A stretch of 64,000 nt of DNA from Amanita rubescens (taxonomy: Eukaryota; Basidiomycota; Agaricomycetes; Agaricales; Amanitaceae). Each line of letters starts with the position of its first letter. The first letter of the stretch is position 1. The stretch spans positions 1 through 64,000 of the forward strand of contig WION01000223.1 of NCBI GenBank assembly GCA_015039365.1, given 5' to 3'. The notes under the pieces were generated by a model. The model was not told the origin of the DNA, ran no database searches, and saw only the letters and a program-made list of their open reading frames with translations. Below, one piece after another: positions 58,473 through 64,000 of the stretch. The position numbers and the translations under genes are program-made.

Positions 58473-60726
58473 GTCAATGATGCTATGCCTTATATTTGAT
58501 TTACCCCCAAGTTCAGCATGAATTTACGTCTGTGAAGAGGTGTTTTCAGTAACTTGAACGTTTTCCATCTCCAAAGTTATTGTGTACGAATAGCATGGGT
58601 TTATCTTGTCGGTTGTTCAGAGTTTTTGATCACTTTAAATGAAATGTTGTTGAGTTCAAAAAAACAGCTTGAGATGGTATAATTGTACGCCGAAATTGGA
58701 ATCAGTAAAAAGCATCGATGCCCACATGTCTCGTAATCCGTAATCCCCATAATCCATAGGACTCCAAGTGGGCTGAAATAACTCCCTCAAAACCCGTACT
58801 CCCTTCCGACTCCCGGGTGTCAGCACTCAGCAACACACACGATGGTAACATTAACAAGCTGCTGGCGGCGATCACGCCGATCAAAATAATCCTTCTCCGA
58901 ATCGTGATCACATCCTCGATTTTCGGATCATGCAGAGAAAAACAGCCTTGGATCTGTCAACGAGACTTAAGCTTGTCACTTGCGCACCGAATACTAATGT
59001 AGGCTAGCCTTTACTTGGAAAAGTTTATATCTGAATCCTTAGCGGTTTTCGCTTTCGCTGGATGTATAACAATTCTCCATTCAAGAAGTTTCAAGCAGCA
59101 TGAACCTCTGCGGCGGCCCATCGACCGCTTAAAGGGGAAATTCGCTATTCTGGATGACGAACGGAAGATACGGTGAAACTCACTTAGTGGCAACATCAGA
59201 CGTACGCGGCATAGCCACAAATTGAATTGAGAATTACTTGGCGGGAAAATCAAACGCACAGCGACACCTCAGACTGGTGGTTGTTCCCTGTAAATGCGAC
59301 CCGGGGGCACCTCCATTTGGAATAGGCTCGGATAAGGACTGTCAACAACTTTAACAGTACGAATCGCACGCGGATATACGCTAGTCTTTAGTTGGAAATG
59401 CTTGCCGGAATCCGATCTGAGTTAGATTCTTTCGGCGTTCCTCCTATCCCGAGAGAACCATATCTTTCGTAAAACTCTAGTGTCCAAGTCCATAGATTGC
59501 CCCGATCCAAAATTAGAAAACGGAGAAGACATAGAGAGGAGACTTACGCACCTTTGCCAGCACCAGCTACGCCAACCTGAAGTTACGCCTCAAAAACGAC
59601 TCTCTCCCACCTCTCCTTGCTCGTGTTGACAACAGATGGTGCTGAGCGTTGGCCGTACAACACCCCGGTCCCATTAAAGCGGACGTTGGATACAGTTCTG
59701 CTTGGACGCGTTGATCCTGCATGTAGGAGCGCCGAACGGTAAGCGGACTGATGGCTTTACCTAGTTGGAATTGTGCGGCAGCTGAAAGTTGCACGGGTGT
59801 TGTGGTATTGAGGGCTGAGGGAGATTTGAAGCGTTCAGAGCGTTCACTTTGTCGTTTGAAGTGCCAGTGGGTTTGGGGTCATCCAATGAGCTGCAGAAAC
59901 GGCGTGGGCTACGGATATTGAGCCATCTTCGCAAACGTCGTTGATCGGGCTGATAGTGCAGTGACTTGATTTGGCGCTGAGTACGTTACGAGGTGAAGGT
60001 CGTCGATCTTCAAAAGATGACCGATGCGATCTTTCACCATGCGATTTTCACGTTCTTGGAGTACTTTTATGGGAGACAAAGGGCTCTGGGTCGCTTTTAT
60101 CGATTTTTGCTGTTATATATAGGCTCGCGTGACAAGATCATCTCTACGTACAGCTTTGGGCCTCTCGTCGACCATGGAAATCGGTTGCTACACCTCAATT
60201 AAGATATTCTACGCTCTACACGAACATGGTTTGGCGAGTAAAGGAGCTATTTCTTGAAGAACATTTTACTCGTCGAGATATTCAAGATCTTTGTTATTCT
60301 TTTGGTTGACCGAATGCGGTGAATACAACAATGGTGGCGTTGGACGAGAAAAAGCGAGTAATTTGTGAGCTAGTGAACGGCGTGATAGAGAGGTCGCAAG
60401 ACGCAGGTCTCGGGCCTGAGCAAACCAACATGTTGAAATGCGTAAAGGGAAAGGAAAAGAAAAACTGCAAGTTGCGGTCGAGGAAAAGGAGCCACAAGAC
60501 ATGTGTAGTATGTACATGACCGAAGAAAAGTATTGATGAATTTACGTTTGTTTCTAGTCTTCTCTGGTCTGCAAGCAACTTTTGTTAAAAACGTAGCGGG
60601 ACTTGCGGCACCAGTGCCGCTCTCGGCGATTATTGATAAAGTGTGTGTTTGGGACCTGCACCATTAACGTTGTGCTATCTAGCGTCCTCGTCATTCTTCA
60701 ATCGCACTCTTCGATCGTCGAAACCC
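58473..60726. other. Gene-poor stretch, no gene supported
   Basis: No coding sequence could be defended. Short frames near 58702-58911 (minus, one hydrophobic segment) and 60319-60519 (plus) lack supporting features. The latter part should include the promoter of the kinase-like gene. Confidence 0.5.
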
Positions 60727-61818
60727 ATGTCAAACTCATCCGCTGATCAGTTCTTTGCGCCTGGTGGCATTCTCACCTTATTCTTGACAGTCGACCAAGC
60801 AGTCTTCGAGTGCAACGCCTACATTCTCAAGGCATTCGTTCCTTTCACAAAAAGCCAGGTCTTACTTGTTGAGTTGCAGCCTCGTATATGCGAAATACCA
60901 TCCCCCATCATCATCAAGGTATACGACCCCCGCTTTATCAACGATCGTGAGCGACCATCACCCTCCTCCGAGATTCCCGACCGTCCTTGGTCGTTATCCC
61001 TTGAAATCGCAGCAGCTGAGCGCCGTAAAGCAATTGCCCTCAATGAGCGTCTCGATGATTACGACGAGCTGTGTTATGATGACTTTGACGAGTTGCTCTG
61101 GGAGGAATTCTTTTACAGGACCACTGAAGATGCGTTCAACTCGGAGCTAGCCGCATACTCGCGCTTACAAGACCTCCAGGGTGTAGGCATCCCTCGTTAC
61201 TATGCCTCAGGAAATCTCGTTGTCGATGCGCGTCGTCCCATATCTCCTCATGTCCTCGCCATCGAGTATATCCCTGGTGAAAGTCTCAGCACAATCAATC
61301 CCAGCTCTGTTCCTCGCTCCTTGGCACGCTCCTTGATTACAACTGTGTGCTCATTCCCGTCTTACGGCATCATTCACTGCGATCTCCATACAGACAATAT
61401 TCTCTTCTCTCAGCAACTCTCGCGGGTTGTCGTCATTGACTTTGGACAATCAATCCTGCGCGAAGACGAATCGGACTCTGAGTGGGAATTTGCAGTGCAA
61501 ACGGAGAGAAATGAAGTCCTAGTGAAGTTGTTATTGCACAAAGCCGGGATCAGATATTTCGATCCATGTCTCCCGAAGATATTTCCCAATCCCCTCGGCG
61601 CGGATTACTGGAACTCGATGGTCAACACGCAAGGCCAGCGTTGGTGCATTCCCACAGAGGATTGGACGGGTCCTGGTGGGATCAGACTTGACGAACCCAT
61701 AAGATGGAAGCTCAGGGACGATGTCGCTTCTTGGCTTGCTGCAAAGCAGGCAGGCTTGTTGACCGGCGTAGATCCCCCAAGACCTGGCTCACCTGACTAT
61801 GTGCCAGTGATCCTATAA
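60727..61818 (+). CDS. Protein-kinase-like fold protein (APH/fungal type), intronless
   Basis: The start MSNSSADQFFAPGG (60727) is the first ATG in the frame. The N-lobe has ILLKAF-like and IIIKVYDPRFINDRE (candidate Lys), then ELAAYSRLQDL and LAIEYIPGESLS (hinge). The C-lobe has GIIHCDLHTDNILFS, equivalent to the HxDLxxxN catalytic loop, and VVVIDFGQS, the DFG-like metal site. This layout is nearer to aminoglycoside/choline-type and fungal orphan kinases than to canonical Ser/Thr kinases. The substrate is unknown. It stands alone with no clear partner gene. Confidence 0.8.
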   Translation: MSNSSADQFFAPGGILTLFLTVDQAVFECNAYILKAFVPFTKSQVLLVELQPRICEIPSPIIIKVYDPRFINDRERPSPSSEIPDRPWSLSLEIAAAERRKAIALNERLDDYDELCYDDFDELLWEEFFYRTTEDAFNSELAAYSRLQDLQGVGIPRYYASGNLVVDARRPISPHVLAIEYIPGESLSTINPSSVPRSLARSLITTVCSFPSYGIIHCDLHTDNILFSQQLSRVVVIDFGQSILREDESDSEWEFAVQTERNEVLVKLLLHKAGIRYFDPCLPKIFPNPLGADYWNSMVNTQGQRWCIPTEDWTGPGGIRLDEPIRWKLRDDVASWLAAKQAGLLTGVDPPRPGSPDYVPVIL

Positions 61819-62047
61819 TGCTCATGTCGAACTCAGTTTTCCACCCTCCTTTCTTATCTCGTAGCATGTAGCAAGTGTCGAAAGGGGGTAATTAATTAAT
61901 TAAGGCAGTCAGCAGGTCCCTTGTACAACTTCTGTTAGCAGAATATGACTGTTGTTGCTACTTTCTGACGGCTGAAAGAATTGCAAAAGGCCGGATGCGA
62001 TAGCTTTATTCCGTAATTCGACTTTTCTAGTCCACCAACGGTACAGA

Positions 62048-64000
62048 TCACTTTTGTTTTAACGCTGGCGCAAAACGAGGAGGGAGTCCCAGTGGACATG
62101 AACCAGCAGTCTCTACAAGACTATGGCTACTATTGGGACAGGGACTCGCGCGCGCGACGATCCCTTGCTCCGCCTTCTCTGCCCGAGCTTTGAGCGTCTC
62201 CTCCCTACGTCCTCTCAACGCCCGCTCATACGCCTTACACACCCACTTGATATAGCCGATTTTCTCTCTTGCGCCTTCACTTTCGGAGGCTATCAATCGA
62301 TGGTGCAGCATTTCGATATCCGCAAAAGTAAAAAACGGAGGGACGTTGGGCCGTCATCTTGACGTCAAACGGATCAACGCTCTTGGCGCGGTGAGGGTCG
62401 TTCGCGTGCTCCGCATTGCTGGTTTTACCGAGGGCTGGCGGACAGCTTGGTGCGGATATTTGCTGACAAACTCGCGCAGGCGCGCCAGCCTGTTCTGCTC
62501 CGGCCGATAGCCGACGCCCTGTGTCCCCGATAAAATATCAACACACAGCCAATGTTCGTATCGGTGCCGTATGCGCTCTCTCAACGAGTCGCGGGCTCAA
62601 TGGCCGATCGCCATCTTGCTTCGACTCTTCTATGGCTCTCATTTCTCCCAAAGCTCCTCGGTAAACCGAGCCGCGATTTGTCGTCCTCGACCCTTCCTCG
62701 TATGGCTGCACCTTTCAAGTGTTTCCACGTATATCCTTGCACTCCTTTCTACGCCAAGCTCATCGTAAAGTTTCCAAAACATGTCGCGAGATTCCTCCAA
62801 TGACGAGTGTCGGTAAAAGACAGAAATATATGAATTGAGAATCTGGCCGTAAGAGTGACGTGCCGAAACTTGTATTCGATAGGTAACATTTCGTTCTACT
62901 CGTTGTCTTGCCCTCCCACAACAGCAAGTATGCGCTGAAACAAGGTACAAACTTCATGAATCACTTCTTGCCTGCTCTGCGGAGGAATATGAGTGAAGCT
63001 CGGATACACGTCTTCTGATGCCGGAGGACCAGAAGTCATTGCCTCCGGCGCGTCAGGCGAGCTTTCAGGTATCGCTGATGTGTTTTCAACTTCATCGGAC
63101 GCATCTTTCTCAGGAGGCGAAATGGACCGAACGAAGGGTGGATTATATGCCGCATATGCATGGAATACGTGTATCATCACCTCTTCATTGATGCTTGCGT
63201 CGACTGCCCTGGCTAAACTGCACCCATCTGGGCCTGCCACTCGCAGCATCTCAGCCAAAATCCACCTCGCCCTCGCTAGATCTCCGATGCACTTTCGCGC
63301 CCTCCAATAAAGCGCAAAACGTCTTCCTATCGGGGCAGAACGCACCTCTACCATCAGCGACACAGTGAGAATCTAACATCTCCTAAACGCTTCGGAAACG
63401 TAACGCTGGAGTTCAGACTTGGCGCATGCAAGGATAACAGCGTTGTATGCTGTTGGCATGATTCGGCGATCGACAGTCATTTCCGTCCACAGATCTAACG
63501 CGCGTTCTGGCTCAGAGGAACGACCAGATGAAATATGTGACGCGCAAGCACGGATCATGAGAGTATAGAGAAGAACGTCTGGCTGGGGATGAGCTACGTA
63601 GCGCATATATGGAAGAACAAATCCCAAGCTTGGGCGCGACCCAAAGACGAATGGCGCCCTCAGGGGTTGCCAACGAGTGAGTCTTGACGTGAAGATGTCG
63701 TTGCTGTTCATCTGGAACGTCTACCTGAACGTTACTATCTTGCTCTATCTTATGTTTAGAGACATACCTGTCAGATAAGTCATCATGACCCGCTCAACAG
63801 CCTCGACGTTCCCAGCGCTGGCATACAAGTCCATGACTTCATGAATCGCGTTCCCCAAGGGGATAGCGAGTCTCTGCGCTCGCTGTTAGCCCTTGCGAAA
63901 TAACTTAGACGACGTGTGCTGACTTTGATGAGATCCAACATTTCCTCCGCAGCCAGTTGATCCTTCTCCTGTAGCTGTGGCCACTTCTGGATTGGGTTCA
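62048..64000 (-). CDS. Pentatricopeptide-repeat-like (mitochondrial) protein, partial
   Basis: The gene enters from the right edge and ends at 62048. Helical pair repeats are visible: HEVMDLYASAGNVEAVERVM, YMRYVAHPQPDVLLYTLMIR, ERALDLWTEMTVDRRIMPTA, CIGDLARARWILAEMLRVAG and RDMFWKLYDELGVERSARIY. These match PPR spacing typical of fungal organelle RNA-binding proteins. The C-terminal part reads FTFADIEMLHHRLIAS and WVCKAYERALRGRREETL. An intron is seen near 63715-63770. Frame jumps at about 63365 and 63290 and again near 62950 and 62590 imply missing bases or unrecognised introns. The N-terminus, with any mitochondrial presequence, lies outside the window. Confidence 0.7.

Noticed and set aside
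58702..58911. Short minus-strand ORF with one hydrophobic segment
   Set aside because: Too short, with no homology and no supporting signals.

Overview
The window is nuclear DNA of a filamentous basidiomycete, most likely an agaricomycete. Evidence: densely packed eukaryotic genes split by many short GT-AG introns (about 45-60 nt), very short shared promoters, and recognisable fungal orthologues (MDM34, ORM1, MTD1, SEC18, TIP41, RRS1, TFIIB, TAF12, THOC3). I saw no rRNA, tRNA, intact transposon or CRISPR array.

Layout. 1-20.7 kb: a housekeeping block with an Uds1 coiled-coil protein, MDM34 (ERMES), a virilizer-type m6A-writer scaffold, a PD-(D/E)XK-like protein, a relic of the ATR/Mec1 kinase, ORM1, MTD1, phosphatase inhibitor 2, SEC18, a STIMATE-family membrane protein and a UPF0652 protein. 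Many of these carry single-base frame breaks inside conserved exons. SEC18 and ORM1 are among them, so base-level assembly errors are more likely than mass pseudogenisation. 20.7-31 kb: an AT-rich island of different composition, holding a large ~66-bp tandem array and, on the minus strand, a GTPase gene that runs into the array. 33.6-54.2 kb: a clean block with a secreted sedolisin, a C9orf78/Tls1 homologue, dynein light intermediate chain, TIP41, TAF12, RRS1, TFIIB, two disordered orphans, a CASC3/Barentsz homologue, an epoxide hydrolase and THOC3. 54.2-64 kb: sparser, with a small secreted cysteine-rich protein, a lineage-expanded orphan, a kinase-like protein and a PPR-like gene running off the right edge.

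Headline. On the minus strand each ~66-bp unit of the 23.4-29.3 kb array reads as a 3' splice site (...CCAACAG), three variable bases, then a 5' splice site (GTGAGT...). About 85 such three-base slots are present. They include roughly 30 different triplets, none is a stop codon, and the two clear length exceptions are 6 bases. The array starts directly downstream of, and in the same orientation as, ordinary exons of a G1/G3/G4-motif GTPase, and a normal-sized exon lies beyond it. I read it as a run of single-codon microexons: an intron array encoding about one residue per 66 bp. I know of no described system like it. RNA evidence is needed to decide.

Other themes: several head-to-head gene pairs share promoters of 65-99 bp. 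RNA-processing genes recur (virilizer, Tls1, CASC3, THOC3) alongside short exons (9, 10 and 22 nt in the sedolisin) and GC-AG introns.
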